A DNA stretch of 64,000 bases, from contig JAEVHH010000004.1 of NCBI GenBank assembly GCA_017607445.1, positions 5,766,001 to 5,830,000 on the forward strand. Direction: 5' to 3'. The stretch comes from Histoplasma ohiense (Eukaryota; Ascomycota; Eurotiomycetes; Onygenales; Ajellomycetaceae). This document shows positions 46,607 through 59,001 of the stretch, piece by piece. Made by a program: the position numbers and the translations under genes. The notes under the pieces are model-generated. The model ran no database searches. It was not told the DNA's origin and saw nothing but the letters and a program-made list of their open reading frames with translations. The first letter of the stretch is position 1. Each line of letters starts with the position of its first letter.

Positions 46607-47097
46607 AAAAATGATATGTATGAAAAATATCATGCCTGGTTTGGCTACAACATTCCACCCTTTCCCCTAGCCTTTTGAAAAAAAAAAAAAAATGGGCCTT
46701 GACACAAGCATCTCCTTTGCGTATGACAGTTGATCGGAATATATATGGATTGCATTTTTACTCTGTTACAGACCAGGCTCTGGATAACGGTTAGAGCTAC
46801 CTCTGTACCTATAATACACCGATTATTGAAAGAAATTTGAAGGCACAACACTAGAGAATTAAGCCGCTTTGCTATAAGTAAGAGGAGATATCTATATTTG
46901 TTCTCTGCACAGCAGTATATGGACGAACGAGATGGCTCTATCCAAGGCTTCTCCATCTATATAAGACACAATTCAACATATTAGGGTATCAATCGAGCAT
47001 CAAAATCCCGTCTCATGTCCTATGTTCCCAGAAATATATATGGAATTAAAATCAAGGTCATAGCTGAAATGTAACATCGAGCCACATTTAGATGGGC
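46607..47097. other. Intergenic region
   Basis: About 490 bp between two minus-strand genes, AT-rich, with an A-run at 46677-46691. No gene recognised. Confidence 0.55.
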
Positions 47098-48057
47098 TCA
47101 CATAACCACGCAGCAAGCCTTCTCCAATCTGCGAATGATGCGAGGAACAAGCTTATTAACCACTTGCTGGAGCTCGTCAGGTCTTTGATCGTTTTGCTGG
47201 GGTTGGTGGTTAGGATGATGGGGCTGTTGCTGATGTGGCGCCTGTTGAGGATGGGTTGCGGGCATATGCGCTGGTCCACCCGTCAGATTGACATAGATTC
47301 GTCCAGCATTATCCTCAGTTGCATACTGCAAGCCCAGATTGCGGCAAACTTGCTCCACTCGAGGCTTGATCTTTTGGACATGGTCAACGGAGTGGTTGCC
47401 CTTCCCGACAATCCTGTTGGCGCACGGGTGTTACTATCGGCCACGAAGTACAGTACATAACCGTTCAATCTCTTCCGCGCAATCGCATTGCTGAGCACTC
47501 TTGATCCGCGATGTCGACATGCGAATACTTACACGTGGAGATGCGTCTGGCCATGCTGCCGTGCATATTTTATCCTCTCTTCCAAAATATCTTCTGCCTC
47601 CTCCACAAACTGGCCATGGAGGTCAATGGTATCGGAATCAACGCGGCCAGGCGCATTATTCTCCCGAAATATGAACTCCGAGGCCTGCTTGTTATATTCC
47701 TCCATCTTCCTGCCATGCGCCTTGCCCTTCTCGGACAGTTCTTTCGCCAGCCGACCATCGCCGTTCTCGTATGCATGCCGAGACTATAAAAAGTAATCAG
47801 GTTAGCCGAGACGGGCCCGTACTTTCCGCAAATTGATAAGAAAGACCAACCCTCTCGAGACAGGAGGATCTCTGCGCAGCTTCGCGTCGAGCAGCATCGC
47901 GCAGACGGTCGTATTCTGCCTCTACATCCGGGCTTTGGTCATGATTAAAGGCTTGTAGCACCGCGCATCGAGTTAGCCGAAATGATATCCAACTATCCTT
48001 ACTCCGTACATTACATAACATACCTCTGTGGCCTAGATATGCCATTTGATGCGACAT
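47098..48057 (-). CDS. DUF1771-Smr domain protein
   Basis: Four exons (48057-48024, 47951-47851, 47783-47533, 47413-47098) give 233 residues. DUF1771 occupies ~residues 17-80 (AEYDRLRDAARREAAQRS, KELSEKGKAHGRKMEEYNKQ). The Smr domain follows at ~95-170, with DTIDLHGQFVEEAEDILEER, the HLHVIVGKGNHS turn and GRIYVNLTGG. Smr domains are endonuclease-like folds related to MutS2; eukaryotic DUF1771-Smr proteins act on RNA or DNA, in some cases in no-go mRNA decay. The C-terminus is low-complexity Gln/His/Pro (HQQQPHHPNHQPQQN) with a short basic helix. Two introns have less typical donors (GTTGGT, and GT overlapping codon VAL at GTAAGT), but the joined family sequence supports them. Confidence 0.9.
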
Positions 48058-48462
48058 GATGGACCAAGTTCTGGTCCATTCCAACTTGTCCCGCTGGTTT
48101 TGCAAGAGCTGCGTGGAGTGGCCAGCGGCTCTGGGCCGATCGACAAGCCGTCAATCGAAGCAGAGCGGAGCTCAAATTGACCAATCATCGCGATGGGAGT
48201 TTTCAGCGATAGGCGCCCCAGAGCACCAGCATGGGATGAACAAAATCAGGCCGTTGTCTTGAGAAGCATAATTCTAGAATGGACTGCGATAAAGCCGGTA
48301 GAAAGGAAAATAAATACAATGCGTCCTGGTTCTGAGCGGTGTTTCCGACGAGCATGGTGGTGTTCGCTGTCTTACTATTGAGATTCAAGGGACGTACTAA
48401 ATAAATAGTACGAGAATTTAATTATCAAAGAGCAAACACAAAACAAATAAAATAAAATAAAT
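48058..48462. other. Intergenic region
   Basis: 405 bp between the Smr gene start and the deaminase stop, both on the minus strand. It serves as Smr promoter and deaminase 3' region. An (AAATA)-type tract lies near 48445-48461. Confidence 0.55.
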
Positions 48463-49945
48463 TCACATATTCTGAGCTTCGAATTCCGATAGCAAGTTAT
48501 ATAGCCTTTTCTTTTCCTCTGGTCCAGCAAATATTGCACTTATCCCTTTCTTGCACATGTCGATTACCATGCCACGATCCAAGTCAAAACTCTCGGCTGC
48601 GATAAGATATTCGTTTGACAAGGGGCTACAGAAGAATCCGACATCGTCCGTCTACCTTGTATTAGCAAGAATAAACGCGATAAAGTTAAGAGAAAAGGCA
48701 CACCACCAGCAAGACCTCCCATGGGATTATTTTGTTTTTTAAAAAAAACTTACCGACAGAAGAACTGGACATTCTTGATGGATCCAGTAGCCAAAATGAT
48801 GATCTGGAAACCCCCCCTGAATCAACTTGCCATGTACGTTGCATGAGAGGCAAAGTTCCAATCCAATTTTCCGACGTGTAATTTCATCTTTTATATCATC
48901 AGGAACATGGATAACATGGCCCAGCCTATCAGGTTCGTAAGACAGGAGCGTGTTGAGTTCATCAGGAGATGACGAAAATACCGATTCGGCAAAGTGAAGA
49001 GTCAATTTGAGACCATGGGCTTTCGCTTTGTTAAAGGCAAGCCTGAAGATGCGAACATCTCCTCTCGTAGGGTTACCGCCAAGTTCCACTCCAACCACGC
49101 CTCGACCCTGATATTTGATGGCCAAATCTATCGCTTCAAGAGCGTCTGAAGCGGGTTTTGTTCTATCCACAGAAATTATAAGGTATGTGGACATCTGCTC
49201 ACTTCGGTATTCGTCAATTGTATCAAGAACCGTTGATATGTATTTTTCCTTCGAAATTCCTTGGTCTAGGCTCTCTCGTGGAGTCGTGCGTAATTCAAGG
49301 TATCGAATGCCATCACGCTCGAAATCCTGCAGGACAGATCTTGTTGAATATCTAAGACTTTCCGAATCGGTACAGAGCTGATGGATCATGTTTGTGAATA
49401 CCTGGAAGAACCTGTAGATACCTTCTTAACATATCAAAGGAAAATGCCAGCCAGGGGATGGCAGTAATTCAATACGCACGTGTCCAGGGTAAAATCCACC
49501 TTGCCTTGAGGCATTGCAATGTAAGGATCCATGATATCCAATTCTGCATTTTTTGCCTTCTTCTGGAGCCAAATTTCTCGCAGGCATTGCCGGGAGATGC
49601 TTCCAGTGAGATGGGCATGGAGCTATTTGATGTCGTGTTAGAGAACCACCATTGACGATTGAAATATATAACTAATCAAATGGAAAATGCTATGTGAATG
49701 GTGATGTGGAACCGGGATTAAGGAATGCAAAAAGGCAGTTGTTCAACCACACTGTGTGCAGAACTAACAGTTGATATTTTCCTCGGCATATGAATAGTAT
49801 TATGGGGAACATATCGACGTATCCTGCAATCCAACGTATCATCCTGCAAGCATAGGCAAAAGGATCAAGCAAGATAAAAGTCAAATACCTCAATCTTGGG
49901 TAATGCTTTAGTAAAGGCCAAATCTATGGCTTTCGAGGATACCAT
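48463..49945 (-). CDS. Adenosine deaminase-like protein (ADAL/MAPDA type)
   Basis: Four exons (49945-49889, 49622-49480, 49411-48754, 48651-48463) give 348 residues. Metal and catalytic motifs are intact: KIELHAHLTGSIS with zinc ligands H21 and H23, H206 and E209 in LTLHFAES, H232 in DRLGHVIHV, and the TDDVG aspartates D288-D289. The YLELRTTPR motif after the first third is typical of ADAL, which in plants and animals deaminates N6-methyl-AMP to IMP, rather than of classic adenosine deaminase or fungal adenine deaminase. The cytosolic location and substrate are inferred from the subfamily. Intron phases 0, 2 and 0 match. The upstream intron is long (266 bp) for this window. Confidence 0.9.
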
Positions 49946-52900
49946 TTTTGAATACAAACGGGCCAATGTGCGCACAAGGGAATAACAGGGAGAAGCAGAA
50001 AATAGTATCAAAAATATTGGAAATTTTCTGAAGCTGGCACCAAGATGTGTGCTCCATCCGAGCTCAGTCGCGGAAATATTTATCTATCGCAATTCTGCCA
50101 CTCTACGGAAAAACGGCTTCCTTCATGGAATGACGCTAGTGAACGTAGGCTGGTTGCCTTGGACCTTTTTCTTCTTGTGGAACATGTTTGTCTCTTGTTT
50201 AATGTTTGTGGACTGCTTTTTCTGGTATATAATACTCTTGAGCATCGGAGTCCCAGGCCAATTGGTAAAATAGACACGACTATTCAACCCTCTGCCACCT
50301 TGGGATCTATCTATGTAATTCCACGCATCAACTTGTTGGCGGTTAGTTTGTTGCCTTCTATTGCGATTCCCAGTACCATGTCTGCTCGAAACAGCCGCAG
50401 ATAATTGGTCCAACTGCAGTTGAGGCAGATTTGGCAGATTTGGCAGATTTGGCAGATTTAGAGCTGGTTTCGTGGGTATTCAAATTGGTCATACCTTTAG
50501 GAGAACTAAGAAGAAAGGACATCCTTTTTGACGTGTCGCCCCCTTTCAAAGATCAGAACATCCGACTAGAGCAAGATTGGTTCTCGATACCCGCGCATAT
50601 ACCTCTCAAATCTGGCTATACTGCCCAATGATGTACGCTCACATGTCGCCTACTTGTTCAGGGAAAATTTTCTGTTGTCCCGTCCACTAATGTGTCTCCT
50701 GTTGAAAATGATTCATTTTGTACACATGGTCATGTATGTACATGTACAATACATGCACATCGCCGCCGACATTAAATGGATGAGATTTATATATTCTTCG
50801 AAACAACGGCATTAGGGACGAAATATGACAGATGACCACTCAACTCCATGTACCAATCCGACTGCTCAACGTGCATAGCTACGCAGTTCTGCATAATGGC
50901 AATCTGCAAGTAGTTCACGTCCAGGTTAAGTGAGGAAACGTGCGGGAGACCTGATTTGAGAAGTAGCAGCGCAACGAACAATCATCCGTAAATCGTATAA
51001 CTGCGTGGATTATGCAATTGTCCTGGGACATACGATATTCCAAAGTTGTGTCACTCATAGTTCACTATTCTGATTTCCACCTCCGAGAATTAGTCAACAC
51101 GGAATCAAAAGGCTCTGGTATGTGGTGCCATGCACAAAGTATATATTTTTCAACTTCCGTATCATGACAACGGGAATTATGTTTGCGATATTAACCACGA
51201 CTGGAACGAGAAGATTTGCGTCACTAGCGGCACACTGGGAACGAAAACCCCTTTATTGCCATGTCCACCTGAAATAAAATTGGCATTGATCATACCACAT
51301 TGGTGAAGTAGCAAGACCAACTTTAGACAAGAGAATTGGCAACCTGTCATTCGTGTGTTGCAATGTCCGACAATTATACAAATCCAGGGCGGGCATGTCC
51401 TTGTTTAAAGGCAGCAACTGCTAGCGGCCGGGAAAGGCTGATGAAAATCCAACGAGAGCATGGAAACAAATATTACTTTCGTGAAAGTATATTGCCTCAC
51501 TTTGCCAGGCATAGTGAGAGGTGGATAGATTGATACGTGGTCTTGAATTTATTCAGTCCGATCAAAAATATCATGATCAGTCCATCCCAGCAAATCAATC
51601 ATTTTTGGCTGGTGTCGTTGATGGATTGGAGGTACATCATGCACTTATAACACTAATGAAAAGTTAGCTAGCATACCATTTTAATACGCCTTCAAACCCC
51701 TATTTTCATGGTAAGTTAGCAAAAGGAAATTTCATACGAAGTAATAGCAACCACATGGCCGTTTACAAAATTTCTATGGTTGCATAGGATAAGATATATG
51801 CTGACGGAAGGTGAGAAAGGAAAATGCTCATGTGCATCATGGGCGGGCATTCGCCCATCGTGTCAGCATGGGAATCCTGAGAGCCAAGGCGACCGAGCAA
51901 TTGACGTTCTCAGATCAACATTATCATAAAATATGTGCTCTTCCATTGGAAGGCGTCTGTTGGTGTAAGTTTTTGTTAATTCCGAAAAATATTATGGAAG
52001 CACATTCGTAGATGAAAGGAAATTCCTGAACGAAGCGGAAATTCACATCAGGCACTTGACGCGAACCGGCTAGGACCATGCCAAACTATCGTGTGTCTGT
52101 TTGCGATTCATCGAATAAGCCTGAGATAAAGTTGTTGCTAAGGTCATACGTAGTTTTTGCCAGGTGGAGCTCGTTGTAATTGGAGAGAAATTTGGGTAAG
52201 ATGCATCGATGCCATACGCCCCACATCCATATCAGCTGTTGTCGCGATATTTGCGAGGACAATGACTACCTATAAGTTGTAGGATATTTCTAAAGTCCGC
52301 AGGGATGAACCGATACGATGGGAGCTTTATCTCATATTTCCTGATCCGGGATGCTTCCATTTCACGAGGAATTCGGCCAAGGACGTCCCAGGTTTGCAGA
52401 TGTGCCCCTCTCCAAGAGCACAAGGCGACGAGTGGGGGAAAATTGGTTCTACGAATGAGCAACTTCGCAAGGGGCGACGTGGCGGTGGAACATTTGACGA
52501 CCTCCAGCAGTATTCTTGGAGTCCGCTGATATGGGGATACTGCAACAGTGACAACAAAGAGCTGCATTGCGGAGGAAGCTTTCCTCGAAACGGACAGGCT
52601 CAGCGCTACATAACCTCGCTGTTCATGACGCCAGACAACGGAATCACAACGACCTTCAGCAAACGTTTCCATATCATTGCCATTGGGGGCGGGGGGGACC
52701 GTAACAATCCTTTTGTACCAAGCTTCCAAAAAAATGGTTGTGCTATCAATCTAGTTGTACCAACACACTCAGGCTTGAGTTCGTAATATGCACCAACAAC
52801 AACCCATGGTATATCACGACAGCCCGGGAATGGATGACAAGAACAACTATGCAGTTGAGGAGAAGGGGCAAAATTGCTTTATAAGGCAGCTGGAGAACCT

Positions 52901-53623
52901 GCTGGAACCGGCTTCGAGTCTCACCACTCCATCATGGAAGTCGTTGATTTTTCATCCGTATTCTTCCTCGAACTTCGGCGATCGGAAAACGTGAGAGTCC
53001 GAGTTTGCGCAGCCGCCAAATCACGGGACACCCGAACCCCGTGACCGCGATAGATGTCTTAGGGCTGAAGGCCATAGGCGCCACATTGGCTGGAATTTGA
53101 GAGCACGTTGCCTTAGGAGTTAGCAGCGTGGAACAAAAGTAAGGATCAAGCAACGGCCTGGCTCACGTCGTGTGTCGTGGCGCGGGACACCCCGGCTGGA
53201 CTCCAGGCCTCTACGATTGGTGAGTCATTCCCACTCATTCGTTGGTAGCCTGCGGCCTTCCTCCTCGAGGACAGCCTTTGATACTGGATCGGCCTCAAGG
53301 CCACAACGGGAGTCAGGTCGCCGTTTGACTGATCTGGTTTGGTCGAGCTATAGGCTCTTTATTTTGACGATCAAAGTTATGGCCACTCGGCAGTGACCCA
53401 ATGAATGACGACTGTCCTGACTCGCGTACTAACGATAGTGGTATCCTTCGACAGCGGAGGCTTTCTGTGTGCCACTGCCAATGCATGGCGATCGTCGAAT
53501 GATATAACCGAGTGCTTACTTCCAACAAAGCCTCAAGAATCGACATCCTAATATATAAATAACAACTGGTGCTTCTCTTTCCGCGCCCTTCGGTGTCTGT
53601 CAAACTTTACTTCCACTTCCGTT
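49946..53623. other. Long gene-poor stretch upstream of the zinc-finger gene
   Basis: 3.7 kb. A 9-bp tandem repeat (50424-50459) and several unassignable frames occur, the longest at 52232-52729 (-, 165 codons) and 52394-52786 (+, 130 codons), which overlap antisense. The composition is normal rather than AT-rich, so it may be decayed gene sequence. The final ~100 bp form a pyrimidine-rich leader. Confidence 0.5.
50424..50459 (+). repeat. 9-bp tandem repeat
   Basis: Four perfect units of GGCAGATTT. In one frame it reads LAD repeats, in a frame without other support. Confidence 0.9.
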
Positions 53624-54433
53624 ATGGGTGGTAACATTGGATATCCAAGTCCCCAAAGAAGTGAAAGCCCAGAGGTGACAGCTGATATTCCGTTTCCCAA
53701 AGAAACCGAAATGGCTCAGGACGTGTCATCAGTCACAGTTGAGAGTGCCCGACCGAGATTAGCCGTAAGACGAACGAGGGAACCACCCAAAAATGCTGCC
53801 GGTCAGATTTATTGCGACCACCCAGACTGCCATGACCATATCCCATACTTCAAGAGACCTTGTGAATGGAAGTATGTAACACTCTTATTTTCCTGTTGTT
53901 GCTATTCCTTGAAATACATCCACTAATTTTTTGATAGCAAGCATATGGACAAACATGACCGCCCATATAAGTGCACAAACCCAGATTGTAACAAGATGCT
54001 AGGCTTCACATATTCAGGTGGCCTACTCCGTCATCAGCGCGAAGTTCATAAAATGAACAATCAAGGGAAAAAGCTGCTGTGTCCTTACCCTGACTGTAAT
54101 CGCAGCTCAGGAAAAGGATTTACCAGACAGGAGAATCTCAAGGAGCACCTTCGTCGCCTTCACAGAGGAGGAGACGGCCGATCTCCCGATGATCCTATTT
54201 CTTTGGAAGCCAATGAACCCGAGAACAGCCCCGTGCTATTGCCCCTCCATCCCTCAAAAAGGAAGCGACATACCAGCGAATCTTACTCTTCCTCGGAGGA
54301 AGAAGGCTCGAATCCTTTCGATCTCCGTGATGAGATTACTCGCCTTCGGCGAGAAGTTATCAAGAAAGACTCGAGGCTAGATGAACTGGAAAAAGAGCTG
54401 AAACAGCTTCGACGACTGATTCAGAACGGTTGA
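53624..54433 (+). CDS. C2H2 zinc-finger protein (three fingers, coiled-coil tail)
   Basis: Two exons (53624-53871, 53938-54433) give 247 residues. Three fingers of the C-x4-C type follow: C64/C69/H85/H89 (interrupted by the intron in codon N83), C95/C100/H115/H120, and C131/C136/H153/H158. Linkers such as HDRPYKC support DNA binding. A Ser/Glu-rich acidic stretch (SYSSSEEEGSNPF) precedes a C-terminal heptad-like coiled coil (RLDELEKELKQLRRL) at ~215-245 that may dimerise. The pattern resembles an uncharacterised fungal C2H2 group; the target genes are unknown. The ATG choice is supported by a pyrimidine-rich leader and by being first in frame. Confidence 0.85.
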
Positions 54434-56921
54434 GTAGTGGGGAGAATATACGAACACGAAGGCAATACCAGCGAAATAACGAGAGAAAGATATCTACACA
54501 ACCAGGAATACCGGCGCGATTTTCTGCCATCGACTATTCCTACTCTCAGTGGACATATAATTTATATTTCAGTGGACAATTTCCTACATTTGGTTTCATT
54601 TGGCTTTTGTTTAGGCATATTGGCATTTAGCGACGGGTTCAACTTGTATTTCTTATTTTCAAATATCATCTTATGGCCTTGCAGCATGTAATTTCATTCT
54701 ACGACACATTTACATCTGGAGCGTGTGGCGTTTTTCCCTTTTCGTTTCTTAGAAGTATTGGGGCCTTTATTCTCCTTTTTCACACTTTCTATTGCTGATC
54801 ATCATCGTTGCATTATCATACCCCATTTTATATACCTAACGTCTGCCTTGTATGAATCTGTTCATGACACCCTTTCTCTCCCAGTTTGCTCAAGCATTTT
54901 CCCACGTCTTTACCGCGCCATTTCCTCATCATTTCTGCCTACGCGGCATTTCGTCTTGCCATCCGGGCTCCATGTCGCTTTCCTTCTCACGCCATTCTCT
55001 GCTCTTGGCATTGGATAGTTAGTAGTTATTTGTTTTTCAAATTAGTCATTCATTGGTTCCTATTAGTCATCCAGTGTGGCTGAGGCTTATTGCCATACCC
55101 ATACGTGCGTACTGGCACTCGTGCGTACCAGACCTGAATTCCTCAACGAGTGTATAATGCAGATTCAAAAGTGGCAACGAAATGAATTGCGCAAAAAGCA
55201 TCGCAACGGAGCCACATCCGTGCAAATCATTCTCGCACTTGCGGTCGAACGACACCTCTTGAAGAGCCCGTAGTTGAGCCAGCCAATAAGCGATGATGGT
55301 ACCCAGGAATCGGTCCACCCGGCGCTAAGAGAAGTCAATCAAAGCTCATTAATCTGTGAATCGTCTCAGGGACATATTGAGGCCAACAGCGTCCGTGTGG
55401 AGAGGATATGCATGAAGTTTTTTAGGTCATTTCCAACACGGCTGAAGAAATCTGTAAGTGGATCCTGCTGCTGGCGGGAGTATCATGTGATTGTGAACTC
55501 CAACCAATTGGTTGATCCGCGAGTAGTTTTAGGGTGCCTTGACTCAAGTGTGCCCGTTACGAGTTTTGCCTGAGCTGGAGCTAAGACTGCCAAGGAATTT
55601 CTGGTGGCGTACATAGTGTTCTTTCGCATGAAGCTCCTCAGGCCATCGTGACCGTTGAACGTCGCAGGCAGGGTTGCCGACACGCCCGATGTGGCGTGGA
55701 GGAGTGTTTGTTGTGCTGAAAAATCAACTAACCTTTTTGCATAATGAGGCGAAAAGGACGCGCTGCGATGGTGGCTTTCATTTTCTCCGCGCTGAAGAAT
55801 GGTTCTTTTTGAGTAAACGGTCGAGGCAAGACTTGCTGCCTAGGAATGCTACACTTTAGAGGTCTAGTTGCGTCGGATAGACGCCTGCGTAATCAATCGT
55901 TCACCGCTTATGTGGGCCTAATAAATATCCCCAGAGTTATTCATGCGACGTTGATCAAAATCAATCCTATCTCATTGGCACCTGTGTTTCATTGCACGGC
56001 TAGTTCCTTAACGTCCTTTAGGCTTCTTGCATCCTCACACATCCAATACGATATCGCCCGTCAATGAGGCGAGAACTCTTATCCAGGTTTCTGCGTCAGC
56101 GAGAACGGACTTCATTTTGATGAACACTCTTTTCTGGACAAGTCCGCCTTGCCCTTCTGTTGTTGGCCAGAGCTCTTTTCCTTTTGCTGGTTTGGCTGAC
56201 TGGCTGGCTGTGGAAGCTACGAGTCAAGCCACCATCTCCATTGGCATTCACATGAGGTGTTGGGAAATCGTCAAGCGCTATTTTCCTAAACTGAGATGCG
56301 AAATTATATCCGTTGGAGCTTCGAAGGCACCCGCGTGCCGGGAACAAAGCACGCGTGTCATTAGGAAACCTCTGGACGCGAATGGTCTGCCATTTCGACT
56401 CTAGTGTCGCCAGGTTTGGATCGGTCTGGTTGGGCACTGACGATAAATTTCTGCCTGCGCGACCTCCAAATCGTCATTGAAGAAGACTTAGCAGACTGGC
56501 GACGGTCCAAAGGGGCCTAGGGCGCGTCAAAAGCTCTTCTTCCCAACCGTTCACGGGCTTCTCCCGAACGACAGGCAACACGCGAGGTCTTGATTTGCAT
56601 CTTGGAGATTTTGATCCTTGTCGAGTTCCAGTTTCAAATTTCGGTTTGGCATACTTGAAGTTATCGACCGGCAAAGGATTGAGATGTTCAAGCACCCGGG
56701 TTCTCCCAAGCCATTAATACATCTGATCCATGCATTCATTTGTAGAGATTTTGACATGCTGTTATTTTCAAAGTTATCCTAGTGTCTACTTGACACCATT
56801 GGAAATGGCTTATCGTGCGTTGTGGGTTGAGATCGAAAGTAAATCAACTGTGGAAGCGTCCATAAAGTTTGTAAACGAAACTGACTTCTATCATTTCCTA
56901 GGAGCATGTTATCTCAGCAAG

Positions 56922-57065
56922 CTCAGACGCTTCGCAGGATAATTGCTGTTTTAACACTGATTTAATGATCAGTCACTCTTTAAAGAAGCTAATCTCAAAT
57001 AAGTAATCAATTAACCCAAAATAGTCATATCACATGTTGTGCAATTATCCTGCGAAGCGTCTGAG
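56922..57065. mobile_element. MITE-like element with perfect 25-bp inverted ends
   Basis: Arms at 56922-56946 (CTCAGACGCTTCGCAGGATA...) and 57041-57065 are exact reverse complements. They enclose 94 bp of AT-rich, non-coding sequence, for a total of 144 bp. I see no convincing target-site duplication. A non-autonomous DNA transposon is the simplest reading; a stem-loop of another origin is possible. Confidence 0.55.
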
Positions 57066-57266
57066 AAAAAAACGGTTCCAGTTTGTTGAGCAACATGGGA
57101 ACAATTTGCTCTATACCTTGTGTATGAATGAGGATAGCAAACCAACTCCATCTATTCAGCATCTCTGTACCACCTTAGAACCTAGAGAAATCAATGTTCT
57201 TGAAATAATATCAATTTTTATTTTCATATTCTCATTTATTAGATATGAAGTATCATCTCAAAGTGA

Positions 57267-57270
<4 letters not shown>

Positions 57271-57312
<42 letters not shown>
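57271..57312. repeat. (ATT)n microsatellite
   Basis: Fourteen ATT units. In one frame this is a spurious poly-isoleucine stretch. Confidence 0.95.
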
Positions 57313-57313
<1 letters not shown>

Positions 57314-57993
57314 TTTCATTATAGATGTATGCAGTCAGTGACTATGACATCTATCTCAGCCTCTGTGTTTCACTGTAAAATGGCTTCTGATATTCTTCTG
57401 TTCTGATTTTCTCTTTATAAAAATCCTTTTCATACAATCTTTTTTTCTGATTTCTTTTCTCTTTCTTTTCTTAATCAATTTATAATCTGTATTTAGGATA
57501 GTGCTAGATCATTAATTGAAGTACATCCATTACAGTAGAACTTCAAGATCAAGATATAGTTGTGCTGCATGTAACAATATTCCTCTCTGTTTGAAAAGCC
57601 AGTGTTGGCAGGAGTTTCATTCCAATGATTAATTAGAATTAGATCAGATAGATTACATAAATTACACTAAACCATATAAATACAGTAGATCTCTCATACC
57701 ATCCAGTAGTTTTTATGTATTTAATACACTAAGGTACGCGCTAAAAAATTGCGCTAATTGTGCCTCGCCCCCAGACGAGGAGTTACGCTTCAAACCATTG
57801 TGTCTTGTCCTCCGATACCCCCACAGCCAAACCGTTTCACCAGAAGAGATATTGTTTAGAGGGCGATAGAGGCCATCCAGGAGGGTTGGAGATGTTATAC
57901 CCCTGCTAGTCCGCAACAACAGTGTTCATTTCCTCTTCATCATCAGAGCGCATTGGACACATAATTTCCGGTTAATCGTGTTTTCCGCTAGAA

Positions 57994-59001
57994 ATGGGAG
58001 AGCAGAATCTGAATGAAGGGGCGGCGACTCCTGGAAGCCATGAAGCCTCATATATCCCTACTCAACCATATTGCTCTGGCCTCGAGACTGTCTGGACGGG
58101 AATCTCGAACTCATTGGATTACAACCTGCTTCGAAACTTCGAGGCACCAACATCTCACGATTTCCCCAGCGGCTACTTAGCCTGTGATGAATTCTTTAAA
58201 TCACTCGGGCAAGAAAGCTTCCGTTCCGCTTTCAGGCTGATGGAATGGCAGTATGATCAACGCAGAGAGGCCCAAATGATTCTCCCATTCCTTTACATTG
58301 GACCGACATCTTCAGCACGAGACCTTGATTTTGTGAAACGAGAAGGAATAACGTATCTTCTAGGAATTAGAGGTCCACTCCCTTACCACGCTCGCATCGT
58401 CGATGCAGATAAATGTGCTGCCATGCATGGCATTGAATCTGGCAATGTCATCGTCGTGGATGACCAAGATCTTATTAAATCCCTGCCTGATATCATTCGA
58501 GGAATCAACGAACATATATGCTGCTGTCCCGCTCACCACACAGGTGCAACCACCACTCCTGGGAACGATAGCAGAAGCAAACCATGGAAAAAAGTCTTGA
58601 TTTTCTGCGAGACGGGGAACGAGCGTTCAGCAGCTGTCGCTATCGCCTATTTGATGGCAATCCTCAATTACGATGTTCAAACCGCCTTCATCAATGTCCA
58701 GGGTCGAAGACTCTGCTGCAATCTCCCAGAATCTTTGAAACGCGTGCTTCAAACGTTTGGATCCATCCTCGCTGCGAGGAGGGACGTCATGAAAGCACAG
58801 GATGCGATCAACGGTTCCAATGGAAGGACAACCAACACCGTGGGATTTCCCAGCCCAAAGAAAAGACCGATTGATGCCACACGAGAGTTAGAGGATAGTG
58901 TTTGTAATTTTCCGGATGTTGAAATGCAGGCCTCCTTAGATGACGAGCGCTTCGCGTCCAGAAGTCCTCAGCCTCCTTTTAGCGATGCAGATGGCGGATA
59001 A
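57994..59001 (+). CDS. Dual-specificity phosphatase-like protein (fungal STYX-like)
   Basis: Single exon, 335 residues. The DSP core starts near ILPFLYIGPTSSARDLDFV (res. 96) and GITYLLGIR. The P-loop reads VLIFCETGNERSAAVAIAYL, with C205 and R211 of the Cx5R motif kept but Phe204 in place of the usual His and Asn/Glu inside the loop. The general-acid region (VIVVDDQDLIKSLPDI) has aspartates. Fungal STYX-like proteins share this FCE(S/T)GNERS loop, so the variant is conserved rather than decayed. Weak phosphatase activity or phospho-binding are both possible. An insert with HHTGATTTPG precedes the loop, and a Ser/Pro-rich tail with KKRP follows, suggesting nuclear location. Confidence 0.85.
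   Translation: MGEQNLNEGAATPGSHEASYIPTQPYCSGLETVWTGISNSLDYNLLRNFEAPTSHDFPSGYLACDEFFKSLGQESFRSAFRLMEWQYDQRREAQMILPFLYIGPTSSARDLDFVKREGITYLLGIRGPLPYHARIVDADKCAAMHGIESGNVIVVDDQDLIKSLPDIIRGINEHICCCPAHHTGATTTPGNDSRSKPWKKVLIFCETGNERSAAVAIAYLMAILNYDVQTAFINVQGRRLCCNLPESLKRVLQTFGSILAARRDVMKAQDAINGSNGRTTNTVGFPSPKKRPIDATRELEDSVCNFPDVEMQASLDDERFASRSPQPPFSDADGG

Larger units (their letters stand above)
54434..57993. other. Gene-free region with transposon-like relics
   Basis: 3.6 kb. The first ~600 bp are the T/C-rich 3' end of the zinc-finger gene. Then come unassignable frames, a 144-bp inverted-repeat element (56922-57065), an (ATT)n tract (57271-57312) and two ACAGTAGA-type boxes (57534, 57683) resembling pogo/Tc1 terminal repeats. 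The promoter of the phosphatase-like gene closes the region. Confidence 0.55.

Noticed and set aside
52232..52786. Overlapping antisense frames of 165 (-) and 130 (+) codons
   Set aside because: No recognisable motif, start context or neighbouring exon. Mutual overlap and normal GC make chance openness likely.
57034..57324. 96-codon frame with a poly-Ile tail
   Set aside because: The tail is an (ATT)n microsatellite and the rest overlaps the inverted-repeat element.
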